Shown: positions 17,780 to 26,888, counted from the first letter of the stretch. The stretch is 64,000 bases of DNA from Desulfobulbus propionicus (GCA_002748735.1 PDTC01000015.1:1-64000); one strand, 5' to 3'. Notes: generated by a model not told the origin, from the letters alone. Made by a program: numbers and translations.

Positions 17780-20335
17780 CTATCTCGTCTTCAGGGCCAG
17801 CAGCGGGCTGGCAATGAATATTGAAGAGTAGGTTCCTACCACCAGCCCGACCAGCAGGGCGAATGAAAAATCGTGGATGGACGATCCTCCGAAAAAAAAC
17901 AGTGCTCCCACGGTCATTGCGGTGGTCAGCGAGGTGACAATGGAGCGCGCCAGCAGTTGATTGATGGAGTTATTGATAATAGAGAAAAATGGAAGGTCTT
18001 CAAATTTTTGCATATTTTCCCTGATGCGATCAAAGACCACCACCGAGTCGTTGAGTGAATAACCGGCCAGGGTCAGCAGGGCAGTGACAATCAGCAGGGT
18101 GATTTCAATGTTGAGGAGCCAGCAGATACCGAGCACCACCAGGACATCATGAAAGGTTGCTGCTGCCGCAGCCAGGCCGAAGCTGAAGTCAAAACGTATT
18201 GCCAGATAAAAGAGCACCCCTATCAGGGAAATGGCGATGGCCTGGATTGCCTTGTTCCTGAGGACCGAGGAAATTGATGAGCCAATCTCGGATTGAGATT
18301 CAAGGGTAAAGCCTTTGTCGGCGAGATCACTGTCAAGGATAGCTGTCAACTGTTCACCCAGGTGTCCGACCGTTTCCTCCTCGATTTTTATTTTGACGAT
18401 CAGACGGTTCTCCCCTGTAACCTCCTGAAGGTCGATCCCAGGATAACCGTTGTCAGCGAAGGTCTTGCGGACCTCATCCAGGGAGAACGCCTGTTGCGCC
18501 TTGTACTGGAGGAGGGAACCACCAGAGAAGTCCACGCCCAGATTGGCTTCGCCCCGGAGTATCTGAACAAAGGCAAACAGGCCGATTACTGCCATGATGG
18601 CGGAAAGAGAGAAGGCGATTCGTCGAAATCCCATGAAGTCAAAGTTGGGACGCTTGAAGAGTTGCAAAAAGTTGAGTTTCTTCAGTGATCGTGTGGCGGG
18701 GATGGCGTCATAGATCAACCGGCTGCAGAAGAGGACCGCAAACAGGTTGAAGATGATACCAAGCGACAGCGTCACGGCAAAACCCTTGATCGGACCGGTA
18801 CCGAAGAGAAAAAGTGCCAGGGCAGTGATAAGGGTTGTGACCTGGGAGTCGACGATACTCCAGAAGGCCTTACTGTACCCCGATGCCACCCCGGAACGTA
18901 CAGATTTGCCAAGGGCAAATTCCTCGCGCATGCGTTCGAAGATCAGGACGTTGGCATCCACAGCCATACCGATGGAAAGGATAATACCGGCAATGCCTGG
19001 CAGGGTCAGGGTGGCGTTGAACATGGCAAGCCCGGCAAACAGAAACAGGAGATTGAGTGCCAGGCTCACGTTGGCGATCAACCCGGACAGCCGATAGTAG
19101 ATGACCATAAACACCAGGACCATGAGGGTACCGAAAAGTCCACTGATCAGTCCCCTGTGGATGGAGTCCTTACCGAGACTTGCGCCCACCGACAGATTCT
19201 GGATAATCTCGACCGGGGCCGGCAAGGCACCAACCCTGAGGACGATTGCCAGGTCAGTGGCCTCCTCGTGGCTAAAACGGCCGGTGATCTGGGCTGAGCC
19301 GCCAAGAATGCGTTCCTGGATCACCGGTGCGGAGCGAACCACTTCATCGAGGACAATAGCCAGCTGCCGATGGACATTTTTCTCGGTGATAGAGGCAAAG
19401 ACGCGACCGCCTGTCCCGGTGAGATCCAGGCTGACATACGGTTCGTTAAAGGTGCCGCCAATGCGTACCTGGGCATTTTTGACCATATCACCGGTCATCA
19501 GGGTCTGGTTCTCCAGGAGGATTGGCCGCTTAATATCCTTGCCGGTATCCGGATCCTTGGTTCGTTGAAAATAGATTGCCGTCCCCTTGGGGAGTCTGTT
19601 TTGCAGGGCGAGGTTCAGCTGCCTGCGGTTTTCTCCCTTTTTCCATGTGCCGGCTGCTATGGCGTCACTGATGAGCCCGTTGAGATCAACGCCGCTGGCA
19701 TCGGCCACGAGTTTGAACTCCAGCTGAGCTGTCTGGCCGATGAGTCCCATGGCCCGTTCCGCCTTGACACCGGGAAGCTGCACCACAATTTCATTGTCAC
19801 CCTGACGAATGATCACAGGTTCGGCAACACCAAAGAGGTCAATACGGTTACGGATAATCTCCAGGGCCTGGTCAACCGAGTTCTTGCGAATATCCTCGAC
19901 CTCCTCTTTTTTGAGGGCCAAGGTGATCCTGGGAAAAGAACCCTCTTCTGCCTGAACATCGATGTTCAGGTTGGGAAACTCTTTGTCGGTGATGGCATTG
20001 ACCGTGTCCAGGGCGTTGGTGTTGGGCAGGGTCAGGATTACCTGTGAGGGGTCTGCGCTCTCCATGCGTACCGCAGAGACGTTTTTTTCCGCGAGAGCAT
20101 CTTTGAGGTCATTGGTGGCGAGATCGAGCGAGTTCTCCACGGCCTTGTCCAGGTCAACACGCAACACCAGGTGAATACCTCCCTGGAGATCAAGGCCGAG
20201 CTTCAGTCCTTCCGGGGCGAGGTAGTTTTTCCACCAGTCGGGTGCGCCAGCATAGAAAGAGGGGACAAGGGTCATGGCCGAGAAGACGACCAGGATGAGG
20301 ACCATCCATATTTTCAGTTTCAAGGTGGTGTTCAT
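17780..20335 (-). CDS. secDF: Fused protein translocase subunit SecDF
   Basis: An 851-residue one-chain SecD-SecF, the proton-driven membrane partner of SecYEG that pulls proteins through on the periplasmic side. The SecD half shows LKLGLDLQGGIHLVL (44-58), a large periplasmic P1 domain and six helices including GIAGIILSIGMAVDANVLIFERMREE. The SecF half begins near residue 560 (FKRPNFDFMGFRRIAF), with LGVDFSGGSLLQYK and a second set of helices including DSVVVFDRIRENM. Many proteobacteria encode two separate proteins; fusion is seen in scattered lineages. No yajC is adjacent. A promoter with an embedded palindrome lies upstream. Confidence 0.96.
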   Translation of the reverse strand: MNTTLKLKIWMVLILVVFSAMTLVPSFYAGAPDWWKNYLAPEGLKLGLDLQGGIHLVLRVDLDKAVENSLDLATNDLKDALAEKNVSAVRMESADPSQVILTLPNTNALDTVNAITDKEFPNLNIDVQAEEGSFPRITLALKKEEVEDIRKNSVDQALEIIRNRIDLFGVAEPVIIRQGDNEIVVQLPGVKAERAMGLIGQTAQLEFKLVADASGVDLNGLISDAIAAGTWKKGENRRQLNLALQNRLPKGTAIYFQRTKDPDTGKDIKRPILLENQTLMTGDMVKNAQVRIGGTFNEPYVSLDLTGTGGRVFASITEKNVHRQLAIVLDEVVRSAPVIQERILGGSAQITGRFSHEEATDLAIVLRVGALPAPVEIIQNLSVGASLGKDSIHRGLISGLFGTLMVLVFMVIYYRLSGLIANVSLALNLLFLFAGLAMFNATLTLPGIAGIILSIGMAVDANVLIFERMREEFALGKSVRSGVASGYSKAFWSIVDSQVTTLITALALFLFGTGPIKGFAVTLSLGIIFNLFAVLFCSRLIYDAIPATRSLKKLNFLQLFKRPNFDFMGFRRIAFSLSAIMAVIGLFAFVQILRGEANLGVDFSGGSLLQYKAQQAFSLDEVRKTFADNGYPGIDLQEVTGENRLIVKIKIEEETVGHLGEQLTAILDSDLADKGFTLESQSEIGSSISSVLRNKAIQAIAISLIGVLFYLAIRFDFSFGLAAAAATFHDVLVVLGICWLLNIEITLLIVTALLTLAGYSLNDSVVVFDRIRENMQKFEDLPFFSIINNSINQLLARSIVTSLTTAMTVGALFFFGGSSIHDFSFALLVGLVVGTYSSIFIASPLLALKTR

Positions 20336-20400
20336 CTGCAGTCTACCTGTTGACGGGCAAAAAAAGAGTTAACGGGAGTATATGGCCACAAAAAACGTTA

Positions 20401-20429
20401 ATTATACGATGATAACTATCATTCCGCAA
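20401..20429 (-). promoter_or_regulatory. secDF promoter with a palindromic operator in its spacer
   Basis: On the minus strand TTGCGG (20429-20424), 17 nt, then a perfect TATAAT (20406-20401), 66 nt before the secDF start. The spacer contains the 14-bp perfect palindrome ATGATAACTATCAT at 20409-20422, an ideal place for a repressor to block RNA polymerase. It loosely resembles Fur-type half sites (TGATA/TATCA) but is shorter than a full Fur box. Confidence 0.6.
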
Positions 20430-20630
20430 TGCCGTGGTATATTTTTCCTGGAAAAAATAATGAGACATGGTGAATTATTTGATTTTTTTCACCAAGGTCA
20501 AGGAAATGTAAGCACATTTACCTTAGCCATATTGTCAATATTTCCATGAGAAAAAATAGAAGGATAAAGACCTTGCCAGAAAATGCAAGTATGCTGGGCT
20601 GCCGATGACCTCCAGGCAGGTCTCGGAGTT

Positions 20631-21389
20631 TTAAGTTCTCTTGCGGTTGATCGCTGCTGCCATACAGGCTGCGCCAAATCCGTTGTCGATATTAACCACC
20701 GCCAGCCCGGAGGCGCAGCTGTTAAGCATCCCGAGAAGTGCGCTGTAGCCTCCGGCACCGGCGCCGTAGCCAATACTGGTCGGTACGGCAATCACCGGTG
20801 CGCTGGTTATTCCGGCGACGACAGAGGGCAGAGCACCCTCCATACCGGCGACAACGATGACCACGCTTGCCTCCTGCAAGAGTTCTGCGTGAGCGAGAAT
20901 CCTGTGGATGCCGGAGACGCCGGCGTCATAGATTGTCTGTACCGGGTGACCAAACCAGGTGAGGCTCACCCGGGCCTCTTCGGCCACAGAGAGGTCCGAG
21001 GTGCCGGCCGTTACCAGGACGACTTGGCCCCGAGCGCAGTTTGTTGGGATGTAGGCAGCATTGCCCGTAAGGGTTCGCGCAGATTCATGGTAGGTGAGCC
21101 CTGGCACTGAGCGGCACACCTGGGCAGCCTTGTCGGCCTGGACACGGGTGGCGAGGGCCACCGTGCTCCCTTTGAGTAGGGCTGTCATGATTTCCGTCAG
21201 CTGTTCAGTGGTCTTGTTCTCACCAAAAACAGCTTCAGGCAGGCCGGTTCGCAGCTGGCGGTGATGGTCGAGGCGAGCCGACTGGAGCTTCTCTACCGGA
21301 AGAAGACGCAAGCGGTTCAGGGCCTCATCCAGGTCAAGCTCACCATCACGGACGCTAAGCAGCAGGGTTTTGAGATGATGTTCGTTCAT
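20631..21389 (-). CDS. larB: Nickel-pincer cofactor biosynthesis protein LarB
   Basis: Carboxylates and hydrolyses nicotinic acid adenine dinucleotide to the dicarboxylated mononucleotide that LarE and LarC turn into the nickel-pincer cofactor of lactate racemase and related enzymes. The 252-residue length and the PurE-like C-terminal domain (VVLVTAGTSDLSVAEEA near 123-139, VVVAGMEGALPSVVAG, VPTSIGYGAGAGGYSALLGM) are diagnostic. ATG 21389 is preferred to GTG 21401 because GGTGGAG lies at a proper distance before it. No larC or larE gene is in the window, so the cofactor genes must be scattered or the partner lies elsewhere. Annotations sometimes call this family an AIR carboxylase. Confidence 0.93.
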   Translation of the reverse strand: MNEHHLKTLLLSVRDGELDLDEALNRLRLLPVEKLQSARLDHHRQLRTGLPEAVFGENKTTEQLTEIMTALLKGSTVALATRVQADKAAQVCRSVPGLTYHESARTLTGNAAYIPTNCARGQVVLVTAGTSDLSVAEEARVSLTWFGHPVQTIYDAGVSGIHRILAHAELLQEASVVIVVAGMEGALPSVVAGITSAPVIAVPTSIGYGAGAGGYSALLGMLNSCASGLAVVNIDNGFGAACMAAAINRKRT

Positions 21390-21553
21390 GGTTGACTCCA
21401 CCTGAAATCTACCATGGTGAATGAGGGGAGTAAACCATTTACGAATGCCCGCTTTTTTTGTAGAGGTAAAGAGAGTCGTCAGTTTTCAGTGGTTTTTGGG
21501 GCAGTGAACCGCCACTGCTGATTTTTTCCTTAACAGCGCTTACTGAGTGAATC

Positions 21554-22573
21554 ATGAACACTGAGCATCTTCCTTTGTACATCGACCATCTTCTGGATCC
21601 CCTGGTCTATGCCCACCCCGTACAGGACGTTGAACTTGTGCAGACCCATATCAGCTACGTCCTGCTGGCGGGAAACTATGTCTATAAATTCAAGAAACCG
21701 GTGGATTTTGGCTTCCTTGATTTTTCTACACTGGAAAAGCGGGAGCTTAACTGTCGCAGGGAGTTGGAGCTGAATCGACGTCTTTGCCCGGATATCTACA
21801 AAGGCTTGGTCACGGTTAACGAACATGGCAAGGCGTTAGTCTTGAATGGGGTTGGACCGGTAGTGGAATACGGCATTAAGATGATACGCATGCCGCAGGA
21901 CAGGATGATGTCGGCCGTGATCGAACGGGGAGAGCTTGCCGAGGAGCACATCCGCCAGCTGGTCGATGTTCTGGTACCGTTTTACCAACGGGCGGAACAT
22001 GGGCATGAGATCGAAAAATTTGGGCGTAGTGACCAGGTGGCCATCAGCGTTCTGGAAAATTTTGACCAGACCGAGGAGTTTATCGGTCAGGGAGGGTTGA
22101 GTCAGGAAGCCTTTGAGACCATATCAGCTTCAGCCCGGCACTTTCTGGATAACGGGGCGCTTTTTGACCGCCGTATTGAGCAGGGGCGTATCCGCAACTG
22201 CCATGGGGATCTGTACTCAGCCAATATCTGCCTGGATGAGCCCTTGCATATCTACGACTGCATCGAATTTAACGAGCGCTTCCGGTTTACTGATGTGGCC
22301 AGTGATGTCGCCTTCCTGGCCATGGATCTCGATTTTCACGGCTTAACCGATCTTGCCTCCTTGTTTATCGACCTGTTCGTCAGGCAAAGTGGCGATGAAG
22401 GCCTTTTGGATGTCCTGCCCTTTTACAAATGTTATCGGGCGTATGTACGTGGTAAAATTGGCCTCTTCACTGCTGCGGATCCTGCTGTAGACGAAAAGAC
22501 ACGTGAGCGCGCCCTTGGGGGCTGTGCCCGTTACTTTGCCCTGGCAAAGAGCTATGCGGTCAAAGAGCACTGA
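21554..22573 (+). CDS. Aminoglycoside phosphotransferase-like kinase (COG2187)
   Basis: A 339-residue protein with the fold of small-molecule kinases such as APH. The catalytic loop CHGDLYSANI (about 214-223) and the metal-binding IYDCIEFNERFRFTDVASDVAFLAMDL stretch, broken here at IEFNERFRF, are clear, as is the N-loop LAGNYVYKFKKPVDFGFLDF around 38-57. In many proteobacteria this domain is the N-terminal half of a single protein whose C-terminal half is a P-loop kinase (COG0645). Here the two are separate genes that overlap by 20 bp. The substrate is unknown and there is no sign of antibiotic resistance. Confidence 0.82.
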   Translation: MNTEHLPLYIDHLLDPLVYAHPVQDVELVQTHISYVLLAGNYVYKFKKPVDFGFLDFSTLEKRELNCRRELELNRRLCPDIYKGLVTVNEHGKALVLNGVGPVVEYGIKMIRMPQDRMMSAVIERGELAEEHIRQLVDVLVPFYQRAEHGHEIEKFGRSDQVAISVLENFDQTEEFIGQGGLSQEAFETISASARHFLDNGALFDRRIEQGRIRNCHGDLYSANICLDEPLHIYDCIEFNERFRFTDVASDVAFLAMDLDFHGLTDLASLFIDLFVRQSGDEGLLDVLPFYKCYRAYVRGKIGLFTAADPAVDEKTRERALGGCARYFALAKSYAVKEH

Positions 22574-23177
22574 AACAAGCTGGCCCCGACTCATCGTATT
22601 TTTTGGCCTGACAGCTTCGGGGAAGTCAACGCTGGCCCGGCTGTTTGCCGAGCGGCACGGGTATCTTCACCTGAACACCGATATTGTCCGCCGGGAACTG
22701 GCCGGCATACAGCCCGGTGAGCATGGGCAGGCGCCGGTGGAGCAGGGGATATATACACGAGCATTCAGCAGAAGGACGTACGCGGAACTTTTACAGCGGG
22801 CGGAAAAAGCCCTTGAAGCAGGGGGCCCCGGGGTTGTCCTCGACGGGTCTTTCCTGGTTTCGGCACAACGAAACCAGGTCGTCGAGCTGGCCAGGGCCCA
22901 GGGTGAACAGGTGATGTTTATTTTCTGCTACTGCCACAAGGCCACTGTTCAGGCCCGTCTGCGGCAGCGTCACCAGGATCCCCAGGCTGTCTCTGATGGC
23001 AACTGGGAGGTCTATCTGCACCAGCTAAGGCAGTTTTGTGAGCCTGAAGAGTTGCCGCCTGAGCAGCGGCACCAGATCAACACCGAGAAGTCCCCGGCTG
23101 AGCTGGTTGAGGAGGTCGAGCGGTTACTGACCGAAGGTCCGGCACGGTGTAGAGAATCTCCTCTGGACGCTAGTTAA
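22554..23177 (+). CDS. P-loop kinase/ATPase (COG0645)
   Basis: A 207-residue P-loop NTPase with Walker A GLTASGKST (18-26) and the lid-type motifs of zeta-toxin/gluconate kinase-like phosphotransferases (VVLDGSFLVSAQRN near 95-108). It corresponds to the C-terminal half of the bifunctional APH-like/ATP-binding proteins. ATG 22554 lies inside the previous gene, 20 bp before its stop in a different frame, so translation is probably coupled. The stop codon overlaps that of the convergent bamD by 4 bp. The pair likely modifies one small metabolite in two steps, or one half assists the other; this is inference. Confidence 0.8.
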   Translation: MRSKSTETSWPRLIVFFGLTASGKSTLARLFAERHGYLHLNTDIVRRELAGIQPGEHGQAPVEQGIYTRAFSRRTYAELLQRAEKALEAGGPGVVLDGSFLVSAQRNQVVELARAQGEQVMFIFCYCHKATVQARLRQRHQDPQAVSDGNWEVYLHQLRQFCEPEELPPEQRHQINTEKSPAELVEEVERLLTEGPARCRESPLDAS

Positions 23178-23974
23178 TCGTCGATATCCGAGGCCCCACC
23201 CCATTTCATCCACTGCGGAAGGGTGACATCTGGGAGCCATTGGTCGATTCCCCAGGAAGGGGGATTTTCAGCTTCAAGTCGAGCCAGCAAGGCTTCCGCC
23301 TTAGGGGCAATTGAAGAGGCAGGATAGTTGGCGAGAAGATACCGCAAACGGTGCTTGGCCTGATCGTATTTTTCCTGCTTGACATAAAAAACCGCGACAA
23401 AATATTCGTGATTCACCAGGAAGTCACGGGCGGTAAGTATACGTGCTCTGGCCTCGGTGCTGTAGGGGGAGTCCGGATAGGAGCGGAGCAGACGGGTAAA
23501 CGACTTAATTGCCTCCCTTGCCCCGCTGACATCGCGGTCGATACGATCACTGCGTGCAAAATCGCACATGGCGTACTGAAAAAGCACATAGGCCATGGCC
23601 TCGTTCGTGGGATGACGCTCCTCGAACTCCTGGTAAAGCAGTTTTGCTTCCAGATAGTCGCCCTTGTAATAATGGGCATCCGCGGCCTTCAGTTCGGCGA
23701 GGACCGCCTGGTCGCTGAAAGGATGGCGATCAAGGATCATATTGAAGGCCGTTAATGCCTTTTCATACTGGCCAGTATTGTACGCTTCCATGCCATTGAT
23801 GATCAAGATCTCGGGCGCTTCTTCCTGAGGCTTGCCATCACTGCCAAAGGTGATCTTGTCGAACATCCCTTTGAACGTCGAGCATCCTGAAAACAGCATG
23901 GAAACACCGACGAGTATCAGGAGCACCTGGCAGAGATGCCGTGGTTTGAGTGTCTTCAAGTTGAATGTAGGCAT
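23174..23974 (-). CDS. bamD: Outer membrane assembly lipoprotein BamD
   Basis: Lipoprotein subunit of the BAM complex that inserts beta-barrel proteins into the outer membrane. The 266-residue product has a signal peptide with lipobox LFSGC (Cys31) and about five TPR-like repeats, for example EAYNTGQYEKALTAFNMIL and ADAHYYKGDYLEAKLLYQEF, ending with the conserved YPDSPYSTEAR segment. ATG 23974 is chosen because CAGGAG lies 6-7 nt ahead; the frame opens earlier but without a signal sequence. A Pal- or other Bam gene is not adjacent. Confidence 0.9.
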   Translation of the reverse strand: MPTFNLKTLKPRHLCQVLLILVGVSMLFSGCSTFKGMFDKITFGSDGKPQEEAPEILIINGMEAYNTGQYEKALTAFNMILDRHPFSDQAVLAELKAADAHYYKGDYLEAKLLYQEFEERHPTNEAMAYVLFQYAMCDFARSDRIDRDVSGAREAIKSFTRLLRSYPDSPYSTEARARILTARDFLVNHEYFVAVFYVKQEKYDQAKHRLRYLLANYPASSIAPKAEALLARLEAENPPSWGIDQWLPDVTLPQWMKWGGASDIDD

Positions 23975-24227
23975 GGGGAACTCCTGGATGACTGAGTGGC
24001 AGAGCTGTTTTTTGGGGCAACACACCAGTTATTTTTTTGCGTATCAATACAGCAACCGCCCCGCGCTACAACTCGCTGATGGGCGGTATTTTCAATCCTT
24101 GATCTCTTGGGACTATCTCTCTATGCACCCTGTTGAAAAGGCTGTTGAACTCTGGCTGAAGCACGATGGACGGGAAATATCCCGTACCTCCCTGGTAACC
24201 AGGAAGGTAGGGACTACAGGGCCAACA

Positions 24228-24560
24228 TTATGAGACAGCCTTGTTAATCAGTTCAATGAGCTGCGCTTTGCCGACCGCACCGGTAATCTGATCGACGACT
24301 TCACCGTCTTTAAAGAGGATCAAGGTCGGGATCGCCCGGATTCCATATTTCCCCGGCGTTGCCGGATTGTCATCCACGTTCATCTTGGCAATCTGAATTT
24401 TGCCGTCAAATTCACCCGCCAGCTCGTCAATGACCGGACCAATGGCCTTGCAGGGCCCGCACCATGGCGCCCAGAAGTCGACAAGGCAGGGAAGGTCACT
24501 CTCCAGCACCGTGTTTTCAAACTCGCCATCAGCAATGTGTTTTACCTTATCGCTTGCCAT
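24228..24560 (-). CDS. trxA: Thioredoxin
   Basis: A 110-residue cytosolic dithiol carrier, the standard thioredoxin length, with active site WCGPC at 33-37, preceded by VDFWAP and followed by the cis-Pro motif RAIPTL. It reduces ribonucleotide reductase, peroxiredoxins and, in sulfate reducers, other sulfur-metabolism enzymes. GGAGAG lies 6 nt before the ATG. An imperfect hairpin at 24185-24209 follows the stop. Divergent from hemL across 281 bp. Confidence 0.96.
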   Translation of the reverse strand: MASDKVKHIADGEFENTVLESDLPCLVDFWAPWCGPCKAIGPVIDELAGEFDGKIQIAKMNVDDNPATPGKYGIRAIPTLILFKDGEVVDQITGAVGKAQLIELINKAVS

Positions 24561-24612
24561 AGGTCTCTCCTTGTGGTCCCCTACAGAAGGGCATCATCAT
24601 TTTCTCAGGAAA

Positions 24613-24647
24613 GAATAGTAATTCTAGTAAATTACTATTCTTTTTTT
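24613..24647. promoter_or_regulatory. AT-rich palindrome upstream of trxA
   Basis: Arms 24613-24623 and 24630-24640 are perfect 11-bp reverse complements around a 6-nt loop, followed on the plus strand by seven T. It sits 53 nt before trxA in the trxA-hemL divergent gap. On the plus strand it looks like a terminator although no gene ends there; as DNA it could be an operator for trxA. Function unproven. Confidence 0.45.
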
Positions 24648-24725
24648 ATTCTGCGGTCGTCAATTCTACCTTGCTCGATAGCCAGTGACAAGAAAAAATT
24701 GGCAAAGTGTGTCGGGCTTTTGTGT

Positions 24726-24755
24726 TTGACAGGAGAAAAATCGACGAAGTATAAT
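24726..24755 (+). promoter_or_regulatory. Consensus sigma-70 promoter of hemL
   Basis: TTGACA at 24726-24731 and TATAAT at 24750-24755 are both perfect consensus hexamers with an 18-bp spacer. Initiation would be near 24762, giving an 80-nt untranslated leader before hemL. Confidence 0.85.
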
Positions 24756-24841
24756 TATCTGTTTGAAGAGCTAATTTCCACCTTTTTTCAAGGTGTTTCG
24801 CTAATTGGTGTTTTGCGTTGTAACTTTTAAGGAGCATGCAT

Positions 24842-26131
24842 ATGAATACTCAGCGTTCTGCCGCGTTATTTAAGGCGGCCAAACAGGTGATCCCCGGCGG
24901 GGTGAATTCACCGGTACGGGCCTGTCGATCAGTGGGCTGTGACCCCTTGTTTGTCGCAGAGGCCAGAGGCTGTACGCTCACAGATGCTGATGGCAACAGT
25001 TTTATTGATTTTGTTGGCTCCTGGGGACCGATGATTATCGGCCATGCCCATCCCGAGGTTATTGAGGCTGTCCGCAGGGCGGCGGAGCGTGGGACAAGTT
25101 TTGGGGCCCCGTCCGCAGCTGAAATAGAACTGGCTGAGCAGGTCTGCGCTGCATATCCCTCCATCGACAAGGTCCGTTTTGTCAACTCCGGGACTGAGGC
25201 GACCATGAGTGCCGTTCGACTCGCCCGAGGGTACACGGGAAGATCCAGGGTGGTCAAATTTGATGGCTGCTATCATGGCCATGCAGATGGTTTTCTCGTA
25301 AAGGCCGGTTCAGGGCTGCTAACCCTGGGGATCCCGGGAAGTCCCGGCGTGCCCGATGAAGTTGTCCAGGGTACGTTGTCCATTCCCTACAATGATATCG
25401 AAACACTTGAGCAGACGCTTGCCGACGACAGCCTCGATATTGCCTGTGTCATCATTGAGCCGGTGGCCGGGAACATGGGCGTGGTCGTCCCTGATCTCGA
25501 TTTCCTGAAACGTTTGCGGGCATTGACCAGGGAACATGGTATAGTCCTTATCTTTGATGAGGTTATCACGGGAATGCGGCTGGCGCTGGGTGGGGCTCAG
25601 GAGCGCTTCGCCATTGATGCTGACTTGACCTGCCTGGGGAAAATTGTTGGTGGCGGCCTGCCGGTGGGCGCCTATGGTGGCCGTACCGATATCATGGACC
25701 AGGTTGCCCCGGATGGCCCGGTGTATCAGGCCGGAACCCTGTCTGGCAATCCTCTGGCCATGGCAGCCGGCGTGGCGATGTTTAAGGTTATTCGCAGTAA
25801 AGGGTTCTACAGGGAGCTGGAGGAGCAAAGCACCTGGTATGCAGAGCAGTTTGCGGCAATTGCCCAGGCCGCACCGATACCAACAGTGATCAATCGTATC
25901 GGTTCAATGATGACCTGTTTCTTCACGGAGACTCCGGTCCGGGATTTCACCTCGGCCATGCAGGCGGACACCGAACAGTATGGTCGCTACTATCGGGCCA
26001 TGCTGGAAAAAGGAGTATGGCTCGCGCCCTCTCAGTTCGAGGCCTCCTTTATTGGTTCTGCCCATGATCGAAGCCATCTGCAGCAGGCACTTGACGCGAC
26101 TGAATCATCATTCAAAAAATTAGTGGGTTAA
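24842..26131 (+). CDS. hemL: Glutamate-1-semialdehyde 2,1-aminomutase
   Basis: PLP enzyme that makes 5-aminolevulinate from glutamate-1-semialdehyde, entering tetrapyrrole synthesis (heme, siroheme, B12) by the C5 route. The 429-residue length is standard. N-terminal VIPGGVNSPVRA, NSGTEATMSAVRLARG (117-132) and the PLP-lysine motif LTCLGKIVGGGLPVGAYGG (about 261-279) are intact. AAGGAG at 24829-24834 sits 7 nt before ATG 24842 but only 1 nt before ATG 24836, so the later start is used. Driven by a consensus promoter; the ATP synthase genes follow after 78 bp. Confidence 0.96.
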   Translation: MNTQRSAALFKAAKQVIPGGVNSPVRACRSVGCDPLFVAEARGCTLTDADGNSFIDFVGSWGPMIIGHAHPEVIEAVRRAAERGTSFGAPSAAEIELAEQVCAAYPSIDKVRFVNSGTEATMSAVRLARGYTGRSRVVKFDGCYHGHADGFLVKAGSGLLTLGIPGSPGVPDEVVQGTLSIPYNDIETLEQTLADDSLDIACVIIEPVAGNMGVVVPDLDFLKRLRALTREHGIVLIFDEVITGMRLALGGAQERFAIDADLTCLGKIVGGGLPVGAYGGRTDIMDQVAPDGPVYQAGTLSGNPLAMAAGVAMFKVIRSKGFYRELEEQSTWYAEQFAAIAQAAPIPTVINRIGSMMTCFFTETPVRDFTSAMQADTEQYGRYYRAMLEKGVWLAPSQFEASFIGSAHDRSHLQQALDATESSFKKLVG

Positions 26132-26209
26132 TAAAAAAGTCATTGCGTTTGCCCTGGGTGCGTGATACCTCTACCACGACTGTATTCTCCCTTTGGGAGA
26201 CGGAGAAGA

Positions 26210-26437
26210 ATGGCAGAGGATCGCAGAGAAATCATTCGGCAGCTTGCAGTGTATAGCAATGCGGGCATGTCGTTTGTGTTTTCGATTGTCGTGGGGTTCG
26301 GGATTGGCTGGTTTCTTGATAACAAAGCCTTTGCGGGTCGTACCGCCCCATACCTGACATTTATCTTTCTTGGATTCGGTATTGCTGCTGGCTTTAAGCA
26401 CCTCTGGGATTTGACCAGGAAGATGACAGATGAGTAG
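26210..26437 (+). CDS. atpZ: AtpZ/AtpI-family small membrane protein
   Basis: A 75-residue protein with two membrane helices (about 16-36 and 46-65) and the GWFLDN turn typical of AtpZ, which sits at the head of atp operons. Known AtpZ/AtpI pairs help Fo assembly or Mg2+/Ca2+ supply. ATG 26210 follows a GGAGA site; the frame opens earlier at 26162 but the added residues are not conserved. The stop overlaps atpI by 8 bp. Confidence 0.82.
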   Translation: MAEDRREIIRQLAVYSNAGMSFVFSIVVGFGIGWFLDNKAFAGRTAPYLTFIFLGFGIAAGFKHLWDLTRKMTDE

Positions 26438-26885
26438 GCCCCGGCAGAGAGCTGTGAACACAACAGCACCTGAGCAGGTGTTGCTGCGAACGGTGCAGAT
26501 CTTCAGTTGTGCACTGGTGGGGGTGTTTGCCCTCGGTAGCTGGTGGTATTCCGGGACTACCCTGGCCCTGTCCGTACTTTTTGGTGGCCTCCTGGTCAAC
26601 GGTAGCTTCGTGTTGCTCCAGGGAGATATCAAGCAGATACTCCACCGAGTGGGCGCTGCCGGTGAGCAGATGGCCAGGGTTAAGCGGATGGAAAAAATAC
26701 GATTTCTTGTGAAATTCTACGCTCGGTTGATCGTACTTGCCCTGTTACTGGCAGTACTGGTCAACTGGGTGGAGTTGAATATGATCGGTGTGGCACTTGG
26801 ACTTGCCACCGTGATGCTCAGCGTGTTTGTGGTGGTGCTGGTCAGGGGAAAGTCGATTTATCAAGAACGTCTGCATGGAGCATAG
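26430..26885 (+). CDS. atpI: ATP synthase subunit I (AtpI)
   Basis: A 151-residue protein with four hydrophobic segments in the PF03899 pattern: two near residues 27-58, then a basic loop (HRVGAAGEQMARVKRMEKIRF broken at 84-92), then two near 96-140. AtpI acts as a c-ring assembly helper. It overlaps atpZ by 8 bp and precedes atpB by 3 bp, so translation is coupled. Sequence conservation in this family is low; position and topology carry the call. Confidence 0.82.
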   Translation: MSRPRQRAVNTTAPEQVLLRTVQIFSCALVGVFALGSWWYSGTTLALSVLFGGLLVNGSFVLLQGDIKQILHRVGAAGEQMARVKRMEKIRFLVKFYARLIVLALLLAVLVNWVELNMIGVALGLATVMLSVFVVVLVRGKSIYQERLHGA

Positions 26886-26888
26886 GAC

